NCBI GenBank assembly: GCA_016700155.1
Contig: CP065001.1
Location: forward strand, 1,798,001 to 1,862,000
DNA from: Ignavibacteriales bacterium
GTDB lineage: Bacteria > Bacteroidota > Ignavibacteria > Ignavibacteriales > Ignavibacteriaceae
Direction: 5' to 3'
DNA length: 64,000 nucleotides
Both the position numbers and the translations under genes were made by a program. Below are positions 28,135 through 37,114 of the stretch, piece by piece (positions within the stretch are counted from its first letter, which is position 1; each line of letters begins with the position of its first letter). The notes beneath the pieces were generated by a model. The model was given only the letters and a program-made list of their open reading frames with translations. It had not been told where the DNA came from and searched no databases.

Positions 28135-30360
28135 TTAGAGTTCCTTGAGTCCCTTCGCATCTACAAACAAAACATCCCCGATAGAACTATAGCCATCAAA
28201 AAAATCCGCTCCTTCATGTTTTATCAATGCCTCTTCAAATCCGAGTATTGTTAATCCCGCATCAGCGGAATGAGTGTTAACCAAAGTTTTAAAATCCGTA
28301 TCACCGTTTAACTCAATGACCTTAATATTTTTTTCGAATATAGGTAATCGTCCTTTTAATACAAGCTCGTCGAGTCTTCTTTTTTCCTCTTCAAGTTCTC
28401 CTTTAGCGCACACACTGAAAACTTTTATGAAAGCTTTTTCCCAATCAGGGTGACCCAGCAGAATGTAACTCAGCAGTATCATCAGGTTAGCGTTTTCAAT
28501 ATCCTGGTCTCTTAGCCAGATGTGAATACCGCTGCTGTAATTAATAGTTCGCTGAGAAGTCCCCATTATACAAACATCAAAATCACCAGCCTGAATCAGT
28601 GCTAAGTTATCGATTATCTTTTCAAGAGTTTCAACTGAATGCTTATCATACTCAAATATTATCATATTGTTTTCCATCCCGGAAGGACTTGGCAACTGCA
28701 CAATCTGTGCGATAGCGGATGTGAAGGATGGTGAGATAATAGTATCGATATAAATATTTCCTTTAACACTTCTCGTTCTATTAATTAATTCTGATAAAAC
28801 TTTTTTTGATTCTGTGTTATTTGATTTTGAATAGTAACCTTCGATAAGATGAATATAAGTTCCGAATCCAAACCTGTAAGAAATCCAGCTTAATAAAATC
28901 AGTGCTTTATCCCTCTCGAATGAATCCCTTGATACACACACAGCCGATGGTCTCCAGTTTTTATTTTGATCAGCCTTTTTTGTTTTTTGAAGGTACACAA
29001 AAACGTTCCTGCTCAACTGGAATATTGCATTCTGGAATATTGTTACAAGACCGCCGCGATCTTTGTGATAGCTATTAACATACAAATAAAGAATGACCAT
29101 ACTTAATATTGAAAATAGGGCATAAGGCGTGCTTATCTCAAACATAAGTATTACACATATCAAAAATCCGAGCAGAGACAAATACCAACGTGACCGGAAT
29201 TTTGGTCTGTATGAAGGATCAGCACCAAAATGATAAAGAAATGAAATAAGACAGAGAGAACCATACGTAACCATGAAGAACATTGTTATGATTGTAGCTA
29301 CTACATCCACATCACCGAGCATAACAAATATCAATGCAATTACCGACACAACGATGGAAGCATTCCTTGGTTCGTTTACACTTCCAACGCCTTTGGCAAG
29401 AAACCCGTTTGCGAATGGCAGCGGAAAACTTTTATCAATACCAAGTGCCTGTAATGTTCGCGGTGCGACAAGGAATGAGCCAATCGCAGATGAGATTGTT
29501 GATGCCGCCAATCCTAATGGAACAAGAACAGCACCGAACAAAGTGATTTTGGACATAACAAGTTGATCACCGAGTAATTCTTCCGGACTTGCTGATATTG
29601 CAAGCTTATGAATGATGAAGATATAAATAACAAAACCGGAAATTGTCGCCGCAACCGTTCCTAACGGAATCGACTTGCCGGGATTTTTAAGATCTCCGCT
29701 TAGTCCAACGCCGGCAGTCATTCCGGTGAATGCCGGAAATATTATTGCAAACACAACAAAGAATTTATCAGGATCGCCGAATGCGTTTTTGAAAACGCCG
29801 ACGGAATCAGATCCACCAATAGGACTTCCCATAAAAAAACTGACAAGGGAAATGAAGAGGATTCCCACTACAATATATAAAGCCTTTACACCTATATTCG
29901 CGCCTTTGAAGATTATAACAAGTGACAGTGCTATCATTACAGGAATACTGATTGCCTGTCGCGGTAATTCAAAACTGTAAGAATACTTCACCCACTCAAA
30001 AAGAAATGTAAATGCTTCCGTAAATGCTATGATATAAAAAGCTACGCTGATAGCCTGTGAAAGAAATAATGCTATTCCAATAGTAGCGCCGATGTTAAGA
30101 CCGAATGAACGGGAGATTATAAAATATTCTCCGCCGCCTTCAACTTTCTGATTTGTAGCAATCTCTGAAATTGCAAGAGCGGTTGGAATTGTTACCAGGT
30201 GCCCGATAATAATTATGAGAAGAACACCAAAAAATCCGAGTGTTCCAACTGCATACCCGAACCGGAGAAAAAGTATTGCGCCAAGTATAGTTGAGATTGC
30301 TGTAAAGAAGACAGGCGCAGTACCAAAACGGCTTGCATCAGTCCCGGTTTTTGCAGGCAT
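28135..30360 (-). CDS. SLC12-like APC-superfamily transporter
   Basis: The 741-residue protein has an N-terminal APC/LeuT-fold membrane domain of about twelve helices (about 15-430), starting FGTAPVFFTAISTILGAILF. The sequence IATNQKVEGGGEYFIISRSFG near 67-87 is typical of the cation-chloride cotransporter (SLC12) branch. A cytoplasmic C-terminal domain (about 470-741) resembles the SLC12 regulatory tail. It likely moves ions such as K+ or Cl-, or amino acids; the substrate cannot be decided. GGAG precedes the ATG. It lies 84 bases upstream of ppc on the same strand. Confidence 0.88.
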   Translation of the reverse strand: MPAKTGTDASRFGTAPVFFTAISTILGAILFLRFGYAVGTLGFFGVLLIIIIGHLVTIPTALAISEIATNQKVEGGGEYFIISRSFGLNIGATIGIALFLSQAISVAFYIIAFTEAFTFLFEWVKYSYSFELPRQAISIPVMIALSLVIIFKGANIGVKALYIVVGILFISLVSFFMGSPIGGSDSVGVFKNAFGDPDKFFVVFAIIFPAFTGMTAGVGLSGDLKNPGKSIPLGTVAATISGFVIYIFIIHKLAISASPEELLGDQLVMSKITLFGAVLVPLGLAASTISSAIGSFLVAPRTLQALGIDKSFPLPFANGFLAKGVGSVNEPRNASIVVSVIALIFVMLGDVDVVATIITMFFMVTYGSLCLISFLYHFGADPSYRPKFRSRWYLSLLGFLICVILMFEISTPYALFSILSMVILYLYVNSYHKDRGGLVTIFQNAIFQLSRNVFVYLQKTKKADQNKNWRPSAVCVSRDSFERDKALILLSWISYRFGFGTYIHLIEGYYSKSNNTESKKVLSELINRTRSVKGNIYIDTIISPSFTSAIAQIVQLPSPSGMENNMIIFEYDKHSVETLEKIIDNLALIQAGDFDVCIMGTSQRTINYSSGIHIWLRDQDIENANLMILLSYILLGHPDWEKAFIKVFSVCAKGELEEEKRRLDELVLKGRLPIFEKNIKVIELNGDTDFKTLVNTHSADAGLTILGFEEALIKHEGADFFDGYSSIGDVLFVDAKGLKEL

Positions 30361-30616
30361 AGATCACTCCATTAGTTAATAACTGATAGCAGATTTTCAC
30401 ATGCAATATTAAATAATTCTTTCAGGATTTAATAGGGGAATGGATTTGAAAAGAAAAAAAGATTTTATCCTAAATATAGCGGGTGTAATCCTTTAGGCTA
30501 CTAAGCTTTCTTAAAAGCAAGTTAGCTGAAATAAAGTAATTTAGAATTAAGAGAAAGATCAACGAGACGAAATAAAAATCAGGAAATATTCCGTCCCTTA
30601 AAATATTTTACATCTG

Positions 30617-31270
30617 TTAATTTAATCCGGTATCGAGTATTGAAATATTCCCCAGGTTACCTACGTTTCGGATTTTATATTCGCTCATCTTGTTTATTTT
30701 CATCAGACGATTGACAGTTGTCTTATAGTTACTGTCGAATAGTTTAAAATTCACGTTTGGAGCTGAACACTCAACTTCGCATTCAGTTCGGAACAGCAAC
30801 AATCCCTGCATAAAATTAAAAACTATATCATTCACTGAACGAAGGGTAGTATTAATAATATCCAGTTGAGTACTGTTAATCAGGTTCTGCCGTATTTCAG
30901 TAATGTCCCTGACTATCAATAGATAATAGTTATCGCCTTTCCCGGAACCCGGGATATAAGCAACAGATATTCTGCAAAAACAAACCTGATGATTTTTCTT
31001 ATTAATAAATAGATCAACCATACAATTTATTTTTTGCTCTAAAGCATTCAGGATTTTTTTTACAGACTCTACTTTATTTTCTTTAGAGAGAAATGTTTTG
31101 AATCCATGCCCTATAATTTCTGTATTATTTAAGCCGGTAATTTTTTTAATTCCTTTATTGATATAAAGTACAGAATGCCGTTTGCTCTCAGCATCAAGTA
31201 TCAAAATTCCTTCACTTATATACTTCTGTGCTTTCAATAAAATCCGCGAATAAGCAGTATTTGAGCGCAT
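30617..31270 (-). CDS. Stand-alone PAS-domain protein
   Basis: A 217-residue protein with one PAS domain at about 15-130 (GILILDAESKRHSVLYINKG, then GLNNTEIIGH, and a final strand YYLLIVRDITEIRQ). A helical segment follows (about 135-160: INTTLRSVNDIVFNFMQG) and then a C-terminal tail with two Cys near ECEVEC. The helical segment sits where a histidine-kinase DHp helix would, but it has no phospho-accepting His, and there is no ATPase domain after it. It could be a sensor adaptor, or a truncated kinase. The spacing on both sides suggests a lone transcription unit. Confidence 0.75.
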   Translation of the reverse strand: MRSNTAYSRILLKAQKYISEGILILDAESKRHSVLYINKGIKKITGLNNTEIIGHGFKTFLSKENKVESVKKILNALEQKINCMVDLFINKKNHQVCFCRISVAYIPGSGKGDNYYLLIVRDITEIRQNLINSTQLDIINTTLRSVNDIVFNFMQGLLLFRTECEVECSAPNVNFKLFDSNYKTTVNRLMKINKMSEYKIRNVGNLGNISILDTGLN

Positions 31271-31481
31271 AAAAATTTGCCTTAAAAATATTTTTAAATG
31301 AATTTAACCAAACCACAATGATAATTAACGAAAAGAGATAAATAGTGCAAGTGGGCATCGATACTAAACAAAGCTAGTAAAATTCTTGCTAACCACTGGT
31401 GAGTTGAACAAAATTTGTTAGAAATTAAATCAATACGGTCAAATTACAATAGGTTGAAAAATTCTTTGTGATCTATTTCCC

Positions 31482-31510
31482 AAAAGGGAAGTGAATATAC
31501 TTCCCTTTTT
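31482..31510. terminator. Terminator after the DUF6266-like gene
   Basis: AAAAGGGAAGT (31482-31492) and ACTTCCCTTTT (31499-31509) form an 11-base stem with a 6-base loop, 17 bases past the minus-strand stop at 31527. The U-run is short in that direction and longer on the plus strand. Confidence 0.7.
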
Positions 31511-31526
31511 AGGGAGCTGTTTTTTA

Positions 31527-32210
31527 CTAACCGACAAATGTAGTAGCAAAATGTACAACTGAATTTTCAGAATTAAGAGAAACAATTGTACAAAATGCTT
31601 TTACAGTCTGATACTGGCTGAACAACTGTGCCTGCTGACTGCTCAGGTAAGCAGTAAAGTTAACCGGAGTATCAAACACAGTAGCAACATCCGGTGAACT
31701 TAACGGAATGAAATCATAAGGAAACATTCCGCTGTTCAGTGGAGATGTAAGTACCAGAACTGCAGCTAATCGCAGGTTAGGTTCAGTCGCCGGATTTATA
31801 CCTGAATCGGCAGTGATTGCATCCAATGTAACACGCAGGCGTGTCGAATTGACATCAATGACCGGTGAAACCAAACTGAATCCAAATCCCGGAACTAATG
31901 ACGCGCTATTATTTACATCAGTTGAACTGATATGAGTATAGTTTGTCCGGAAGATAAAATTTGCGGCAGACATATATTGTGGTTTCGCAGACAGCCATAA
32001 TGATTTTATCATTGGATTGAATGCAATAGCCTGTGCAAATTTAATACATAACCTGAATTTAGCTCTGGCAGCAAGTGCAATTTGACTGTTAGAAACCTTA
32101 ACATTTGCTGGCTTTGAGGAAACATAATTCTTTCCATTCTTTGAACGGAAAACGATATCACCAACAGCTCCGGTGACACGCCCGAGAACAGTTTTATTTA
32201 AAGTACCCAT
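31527..32210 (-). CDS. DUF6266-like protein
   Basis: The 227-residue product has the small-residue N-terminus LGRVTGAVGDIVFRS...GKNYVSSKPANVK that is typical of the DUF6266 family, a Bacteroidetes family of unknown function. A helical segment (AKFRLCIKFAQAIAFNPMIK) and a Ser/Thr/Val-rich beta half follow. No signal peptide or membrane segment is seen. A GGAATT sequence lies before the ATG. It is transcribed away from the sigma-like gene on the other side of a 428-base intergenic region, so the two may share control. Confidence 0.7.
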   Translation of the reverse strand: MGTLNKTVLGRVTGAVGDIVFRSKNGKNYVSSKPANVKVSNSQIALAARAKFRLCIKFAQAIAFNPMIKSLWLSAKPQYMSAANFIFRTNYTHISSTDVNNSASLVPGFGFSLVSPVIDVNSTRLRVTLDAITADSGINPATEPNLRLAAVLVLTSPLNSGMFPYDFIPLSSPDVATVFDTPVNFTAYLSSQQAQLFSQYQTVKAFCTIVSLNSENSVVHFATTFVG

Positions 32211-32638
32211 TTTAATAATTCCTTATAATCTAATTTGAAAATAGTTTTAAGTATAGAAAGCCGATTGATTGACAATAGCGGAGGACTTTTATTACGGTTA
32301 TTGGAAAAAAGAAAATCAAAACGCAGCACTTTCAATGCGCGAAATATATTTTGGATCAAAACCTGAACGTTGTAGTACCTGAGTAGTAGGATAGTAGTAC
32401 CTGTATAATACCTGTAAACACTGACATCAGGGAAAAAATTTCTTTTCCATCTGAAAAATTTTCTGACAATATTTTCTATTCTTGAATTCATCATTGTTTT
32501 TTTACAAATTTCATTCAGTGATTAATTCACCACGGGCTGAAAATTCTGCGAAAAAAAAATCTGATCAGCTTTTCGTAAAAAACCTCAACTGGAGTGAATT
32601 AATATTTATACGAATCTTTTTTTTAGGAGATGACAGGT
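32211..32638. promoter_or_regulatory. Divergent control region with direct repeats GTAGTACCTG
   Basis: This gap separates the DUF6266-like gene from the sigma-like gene. It contains GTAGTACCTG at 32372-32381 and again at 32394-32403, 22 bases apart (two helical turns), with a partial third copy TAATACCTG near 32406-32414. Such spacing fits binding sites for one dimeric regulator on one DNA face. AGGAGA at 32625-32630 is the ribosome binding site of the sigma-like gene. I see no credible gene inside. Confidence 0.45.
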
Positions 32639-33217
32639 ATGAATATTCCCCCGGACGAATGTAACCCGAAGATCATGGATGTTCTTCGGGGTAGTCAAGG
32701 AAAAATGAAAGAGTGGTTAAGTCATGCTAATAGGTTTATACAGGTCTATTATGCAAATATAAAGATTAAGCCAAGCGCTGAAGATATCGTAGGGGATTTA
32801 ATTGTAAAGATCTATCAAAAAAACAGGAGGTGGAATTATGAAAAAATAGATATAAACAGCTTTATGTATAATGCTATCAGGAGTCATGTATGCGCTGAAG
32901 CAAAAAAAGTTAAAAAACTTGTGACGACTGATGAGTATGACAGCGAAGAATTTATTTTCAAAAACAAATATGAAAATGAATATCACATATCTCTTCGGGA
33001 AATAGAATTTTTGCAGGACATCAAAGAAAAAATGGAGATAGTCCTTGGTCAGATAAAAGGCGATGAAGACTGCGAAATTATATTTTATTGCCTTTTAGAA
33101 GGGCTGAAACCCAGGCATATCGCAGATGACCTTGGGATAAGCGTGAGGGAAGTCAGTAACATAATGAGGAGAATAAAATACAAAGTGCAAAGAGCACTGG
33201 AACAGAAAACGGATTAA
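32639..33217 (+). CDS. Sigma-70-family-like transcription factor
   Basis: The start at 32639 is chosen because AGGAG lies 9 bases upstream; an ATG at 32630 overlaps that site. The 192-residue product has a helical region-2-like part (IKIKPSAEDIVGDLIVKIYQ near 43 and INSFMYNAIRSHVCAEAKK near 75). Its C-terminal helix-turn-helix resembles sigma region 4 (IIFYCLLEGLKPRHIADDLGISVREVSNIMRRIK, split at about 145-180). An ECF-like sigma factor or sigma-related activator is likely. The next gene starts 10 bases later with its own GGAGG and encodes a small acidic protein, so the two should be co-transcribed. Confidence 0.75.
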   Translation: MNIPPDECNPKIMDVLRGSQGKMKEWLSHANRFIQVYYANIKIKPSAEDIVGDLIVKIYQKNRRWNYEKIDINSFMYNAIRSHVCAEAKKVKKLVTTDEYDSEEFIFKNKYENEYHISLREIEFLQDIKEKMEIVLGQIKGDEDCEIIFYCLLEGLKPRHIADDLGISVREVSNIMRRIKYKVQRALEQKTD

Positions 33218-33227
33218 CGGAGGATAT

Positions 33228-33599
33228 ATGAGCAATGAAGAGCTCATTACATTGCTCAGCATCTATCTTAACCCGGAATTCGAAGATGAAGAAAGCATCA
33301 ATGAAAATTTGAAGAGTGCCGGAATAGATGCTGAACAATTTCAAAAGGATATGATGGAAAAACTTGAAAAATTGGAAGCAGGAAATAAATTAAAAGATGG
33401 GAAACAATTTAAGGAGGATTTCTATAGACAATTAAACGAAAGTGAACTATCAAATGCAGAATTAGAAGAAATCGCATTTGGATTCAGGGATAAAAAGGGG
33501 AATTTGACGGGTGGTGAAGAGAAAGAATTGGAAGAAGATAAAAAGAAATTGGCACTGCTGAAAAAAATCAATCGCAGTGGTGAAAACAACAACAAGTAA
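33228..33599 (+). CDS. Small acidic helical protein of unknown function
   Basis: A 123-residue, very charged and mostly helical protein (SNEELITLLSIYLNPEFED at the start; KKLALLKKINRSGENNNK at the end). No signal peptide or known motif is seen. GGAGG precedes the ATG. It sits 10 bases after the sigma-like gene and just ahead of an intrinsic terminator and an ImmA/IrrE metalloprotease gene. Size, charge and position would suit an anti-sigma or regulatory partner that the protease could cut, but that is inference from gene order. Confidence 0.6.
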   Translation: MSNEELITLLSIYLNPEFEDEESINENLKSAGIDAEQFQKDMMEKLEKLEAGNKLKDGKQFKEDFYRQLNESELSNAELEEIAFGFRDKKGNLTGGEEKELEEDKKKLALLKKINRSGENNNK

Positions 33600-33606
33600 C
33601 CTTATC

Positions 33607-33643
33607 AAAGATGACATCTTTTCCTGAAGATGTCATCTTTTTT
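33607..33643 (+). terminator. Strong terminator between the acidic-protein and ImmA genes
   Basis: AAAGATGACATCTT (33607-33620) and AAGATGTCATCTTT (33627-33640) form a perfect 14-base stem with a TTCCTG loop, followed by a T-run to 33643. It ends 13 bases before the ATG of the metalloprotease gene, so that gene depends on readthrough or on a promoter overlapping the hairpin. Confidence 0.9.
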
Positions 33644-33656
33644 AATAAAGACAAAA

Positions 33657-34457
33657 ATGAATGCAATAGCAAAAGCAAACGCAAAACTCCTTTTAAATAA
33701 ATACTGTATAACAAAACCCGATGAACTAGACCTTGAAGGTATCGCAAACGCGGAACACCTGATCGTTGAAGAAACAGACCTGCAAACTCACCTTGGCAGG
33801 ATATTATATGGCGAGAATTACGGCATAATAAAAATTAAAAGTACTCTTAAAGAAAAAGGACAAAAACGATTTATACTTGCCCATGAAATGGGACATTACT
33901 TTAATGAAGGAATTGATCCTGTCACCGGAAAGCAACGGAAAAGAAATGAAGGATTAAAAAATTGTTCGGACAGAGACATTTACACACCTCAATTGAATAA
34001 AGACGCTGAAACAAACGCGAACATATTTGCATCCGAGTTGCTAATGCCGCATCAATGGTTTATAAGCTTCACGCAAAAAAGAAAATTCGGCGCAGAACTG
34101 CTTAACGATATTGCGGAGTACTTTGGGACATCATTATCTGCCGGTGCTCTGAAATATGCGGAGCTTGGTTCTGTACCGACAGCAATAATAATGAGTACAT
34201 CAGGAGTAGTAAAGTGGAGCCGTGTAAATGAAGACTTTCCATTACGCTTTATACCAAACGGATATAAAGTGAATGACAGTTCTGCGGCTTATGACTATTA
34301 CAAAACAAAGATTATAACAAATGAAACAGATAATGTATCAGCTATGGCATGGTTTGCGGAAGACTTTAATATTAATTATCACCGCGACTTGTTATTGAAT
34401 GAGTACAATATAATAATGAGCAGTTATGATTCAGTTCTGACAATGTTGTGGGTTTAA
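33657..34457 (+). CDS. ImmA/IrrE-family zinc metallopeptidase
   Basis: The start at 33657 is preferred; an ATG at 33630 lies inside the terminator stem. The 266-residue product has the family's HExxH zinc site, HEMGH with His76, Glu77 and His80, and the downstream ANIFASELLMP helix (near 123-133) whose glutamate completes the site. A C-terminal alpha/beta half (about 165-266) probably senses or binds the target. Relatives cleave a DNA-binding repressor in response to damage or a signal (ImmA on ImmR, IrrE/PprI on DdrO). Here the neighbours are a sigma-like factor and an acidic protein, which are the obvious candidate targets. No strong ribosome binding site is seen. Confidence 0.85.
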   Translation: MNAIAKANAKLLLNKYCITKPDELDLEGIANAEHLIVEETDLQTHLGRILYGENYGIIKIKSTLKEKGQKRFILAHEMGHYFNEGIDPVTGKQRKRNEGLKNCSDRDIYTPQLNKDAETNANIFASELLMPHQWFISFTQKRKFGAELLNDIAEYFGTSLSAGALKYAELGSVPTAIIMSTSGVVKWSRVNEDFPLRFIPNGYKVNDSSAAYDYYKTKIITNETDNVSAMAWFAEDFNINYHRDLLLNEYNIIMSSYDSVLTMLWV

Positions 34458-34864
34458 ATATAAAATTATCGCTATGAAATATATGCTCTTGGAAATTAAC
34501 CGACTTTATTTAGAATTTACTACAGAAATCGTAAAAGATAGAAAAAAATTTTATGGGACTCGGTTAATCCGCTTGTCAATCGGCAAAAAAGAAAACCAAA
34601 ATTAAATGTCGGTTAAGTAAGGCAGAAGGAAGTGAGTATTAACAATCTATATTCAATTATTCATACAAAACTGGAAGATTTGAAAGATTAATAGTAATAA
34701 TTGAATTTGATACAGATCAAAGCAGTCAGTGAATGTCTGTTAATGTAAATGCAATGAAGCATCAGGAGTGAATTTATTATTCACTCCCGGATTTAAAAAT
34801 TCATTTACGTTCGTAATTGAATAAGATACAGATAAGTGTATTACTCAAATCGATCACCTTATTT
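34458..34864. other. Gene-free region with two inverted repeats
   Basis: No coding sequence is visible. TTAACCGAC (34496-34504) recurs inverted as GTCGGTTAA (34608-34616), with a further CGGTTAA at 34561-34567. A perfect hairpin GGAGTGAAT/ATTCACTCC occupies 34765-34787 (loop of 5) without a T-run. Their role is unknown; the first set could be a regulator binding site or an old recombination trace. Confidence 0.4.
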
Positions 34865-34975
34865 CTAATAAAACAGTAAAAAATATATTATAGCGACAGG
34901 CAATAAAAGCCATATCAAACCTACAGCAAAATCTTTCCAAAATGATTTTTTATCCTCTTCCTGTTGTGTGGACAT
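34865..34975 (-). CDS. Small 36-residue single-pass membrane protein
   Basis: This short frame starts with an ATG 6 bases after AGGAG. It encodes a charged N-terminus (MSTQQEEDKKSFWKDF) followed by one hydrophobic helix (AVGLIWLLLPVAIIYFLLFY) and a stop. The strong ribosome binding site and the clean charged/membrane layout make chance unlikely. It lies 62 bases downstream of another small gene on the same strand. Function unknown; small helices of this type often modulate a larger membrane complex. Confidence 0.6.
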   Translation of the reverse strand: MSTQQEEDKKSFWKDFAVGLIWLLLPVAIIYFLLFY

Positions 34976-35037
34976 ATAACTCCTCATGATTATCGGGTGA
35001 ACATCACCTGAATTTGATTAATAAATAATGTATAGAA

Positions 35038-35439
35038 TCACCAGGAAAAGCTAAATGGCGGACTTCTGGAAAGATTATTTTCTTTTTTGTAGGCGAGAAG
35101 ATCCGCCCCAACATCAGAGAAGAAAATTACTTTAAGTGTAATGTTGTTTAGTTCACTAACCTCTATGACAATATAACTGAAAAACTCAATGAACTTGAGT
35201 TTAAGTTTTTCATTTACAATTAGTGTAAGATTAGGAACTGATGAAAAATCACAGTATGTAGAATTGTTTACATCAATGTTATAATTAAACCAATTGAATT
35301 GCCATCCTGAAACAGGTCCAGGGTTTTGGAAGATCAAACAGACCTGTAAAAAGAGGAACAAAGAAACAAAATATTTTTGACGACCGATCAAACGCCAATC
35401 AATGTAGCTGTAAGATTGAACTGGTTCAGCCTTTGACAT
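35038..35439 (-). CDS. Small exported or membrane-anchored protein with RSPP tail (copy 1)
   Basis: The 133-residue product has a hydrophobic stretch at about 22-40 (QKYFVSLFLFLQVCLIF), a beta-rich middle, and ends NLSRSPPFSFSW. A second gene at 44903-45292 has the same size and layout and ends GLRSPPSVS. Such short signal-bearing proteins with a terminal PP motif accompany transport systems in this phylum, but I cannot name the family. No clear ribosome binding site is present. Confidence 0.5.
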   Translation of the reverse strand: MSKAEPVQSYSYIDWRLIGRQKYFVSLFLFLQVCLIFQNPGPVSGWQFNWFNYNIDVNNSTYCDFSSVPNLTLIVNEKLKLKFIEFFSYIVIEVSELNNITLKVIFFSDVGADLLAYKKENNLSRSPPFSFSW

Positions 35440-35550
35440 TTATACACCTTAAACTTTTTGACAACATTAGAATCTATCCCAAAATGCTCTTTAATTTGGT
35501 TCAATTTTTTTTCTTTCCTTGATGTATAGAAAAGACCCAATAACTCATTT

Positions 35551-37038
35551 TCATTTATGCAGTTTTCTTAATACACTATGTTTTCTGCCATAGAAAAAAT
35601 AAATGATTATTCCGATTGCTAACCAGACAACCAATCTTAGCCAGTTTTCTGCCGGAAGTGAAAACATTAATACCAGACAAGTAATAATTCCAAGAATGGG
35701 TATAACAGGGAACCATGGAGCTTTAAAAGGTCGCTCAGCGTTTGGATGAGTCTTTCTCATAATTAATACTGCTGAACAAACCACAACAAAAGCGAAGAGA
35801 GTACCGATATTCACTAACTCAGCAAGTATTCTTAAAGGAAGAAGTCCCGCTAATGTGGCAACAAAAATACCTGTAAGTATTGTTGACTTCCATGGTGTTC
35901 TGAATTTGTCATGTATTGCACCAAAAATATTTGAAGGAAGCAAACCATCACGGGACATCGCCAGAAAAATTCTGGGTTGACTAAGCATCATAACAAGTAA
36001 GACAGATGTGATACCTGCAATTGCCCCCAAAGAAATTATAAATTGTGCCCATTCAAGTCCTACCTGATAGAAGGCGTTGGAAACAGGAGCATCAATATTT
36101 ATTTTATCATATGGTACCATTCCCGTTATTACTGTTGCCACAAGTATGTAAAGGATTGTACACAACACTAAAGAAGTGATGATTCCAATCGGAACATCTC
36201 GTTGAGGATTTTTTGCTTCTTCGGCGTGTGTCGATATTGAATCAAACCCTATATAAGCAAAGAAAATCATGGCTGCACCTGCCAGTACACCGACAGGAGC
36301 TCCTCCGGCACCAGTTTCACCCCATATTGTGTGACCAAAAAAACTTAATCCGGTATAACCATAAGGTGCAAATGGTTCCCAGTTTGCTGAATTTATATAC
36401 ATGGCACCAACCGCAATTACTAGTATTACAACTGCTAATTTGATTATTACCATAGTTGAATTGAAACCCGCACTCTCTTTAATTCCCTTTACAAGAATTA
36501 TCGTAATAATAAAAGTGATTACTATAGCCGGAAAATCAACCACTGAACCCGTAGAAAAAAAAGTACCCGTCGATGTGTTAAAATCAAAAGGTGATTTTGC
36601 AAGATTAGGCGGGACCTTCAATCCAAATATTCCGATAAAATCCTGAAAGTAATGTGACCACCCATGTGCGACAGTGGCAGATGCAACAGCATACTCGAGT
36701 ATTAAATCCCATCCGATGATCCATGCTAAAAATTCGCCCAGTGTAGCATAAGCATAAGTGTATGCAGAACCTGCGACAGGCACCATTGAGGCAAATTCAG
36801 CGTAGCAAAGTGCAGCAAAAATACATGCCAACCCGGCAACTGAAAATGAAAGTATTACCGCTGAGCCTGCCTTGTCATGTGCTGCAACACCTGTTAGGAC
36901 AAAAATCCCGGTTCCAATTATTGCACCTACTCCCAAGCTGGTTAACGCCACAGGTCCCAGAATCCGTCTTAACCGGTTTTCACCATGAACTTCTGCTAGT
37001 AGCATATGAAGCGGTTTTTTAAGAAAGAGTTTTTTCAT
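35551..37038 (-). CDS. APC-family amino-acid permease
   Basis: A 495-residue integral membrane protein with about twelve or more helices. Characteristic motifs are GVGAIIGTGIFVLTG near 37-51 (the substrate-binding unwound helix), YAEFASMVPVAGSAYTYAY near 84-102, and AYIGFDSISTHAEEAKNPQRDVP near 266-288, all typical of the cationic amino-acid transporter branch. The ATG at 37038 is preferred over a TTG at 37044. It follows the orphan OadB-like gene by 76 bases on the same strand and could share its transcript. Substrate not determinable. Confidence 0.93.
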   Translation of the reverse strand: MKKLFLKKPLHMLLAEVHGENRLRRILGPVALTSLGVGAIIGTGIFVLTGVAAHDKAGSAVILSFSVAGLACIFAALCYAEFASMVPVAGSAYTYAYATLGEFLAWIIGWDLILEYAVASATVAHGWSHYFQDFIGIFGLKVPPNLAKSPFDFNTSTGTFFSTGSVVDFPAIVITFIITIILVKGIKESAGFNSTMVIIKLAVVILVIAVGAMYINSANWEPFAPYGYTGLSFFGHTIWGETGAGGAPVGVLAGAAMIFFAYIGFDSISTHAEEAKNPQRDVPIGIITSLVLCTILYILVATVITGMVPYDKINIDAPVSNAFYQVGLEWAQFIISLGAIAGITSVLLVMMLSQPRIFLAMSRDGLLPSNIFGAIHDKFRTPWKSTILTGIFVATLAGLLPLRILAELVNIGTLFAFVVVCSAVLIMRKTHPNAERPFKAPWFPVIPILGIITCLVLMFSLPAENWLRLVVWLAIGIIIYFFYGRKHSVLRKLHK

Positions 37039-37114
37039 AGACAACCTTCATTGATTAATAAATATATTTTGCTGGAAACGTTTTTTTCATAAATACTATT
37101 TTGAAAACATTTTC

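Noticed and set aside
32198..32494. A 98-residue minus-strand frame
   Set aside because: It covers the divergent promoter region and the direct repeats and overlaps the start of a well-supported gene.
33630..33656. Upstream ATG for the ImmA/IrrE gene
   Set aside because: It lies inside the terminator stem and has no ribosome binding site; the ATG at 33657 gives the usual family N-terminus.
34496..34616. Inverted repeat as an attachment site of an integrated element
   Set aside because: No integrase, tRNA or matching partner at the other side of the sigma/ImmA island; left as an unexplained repeat.
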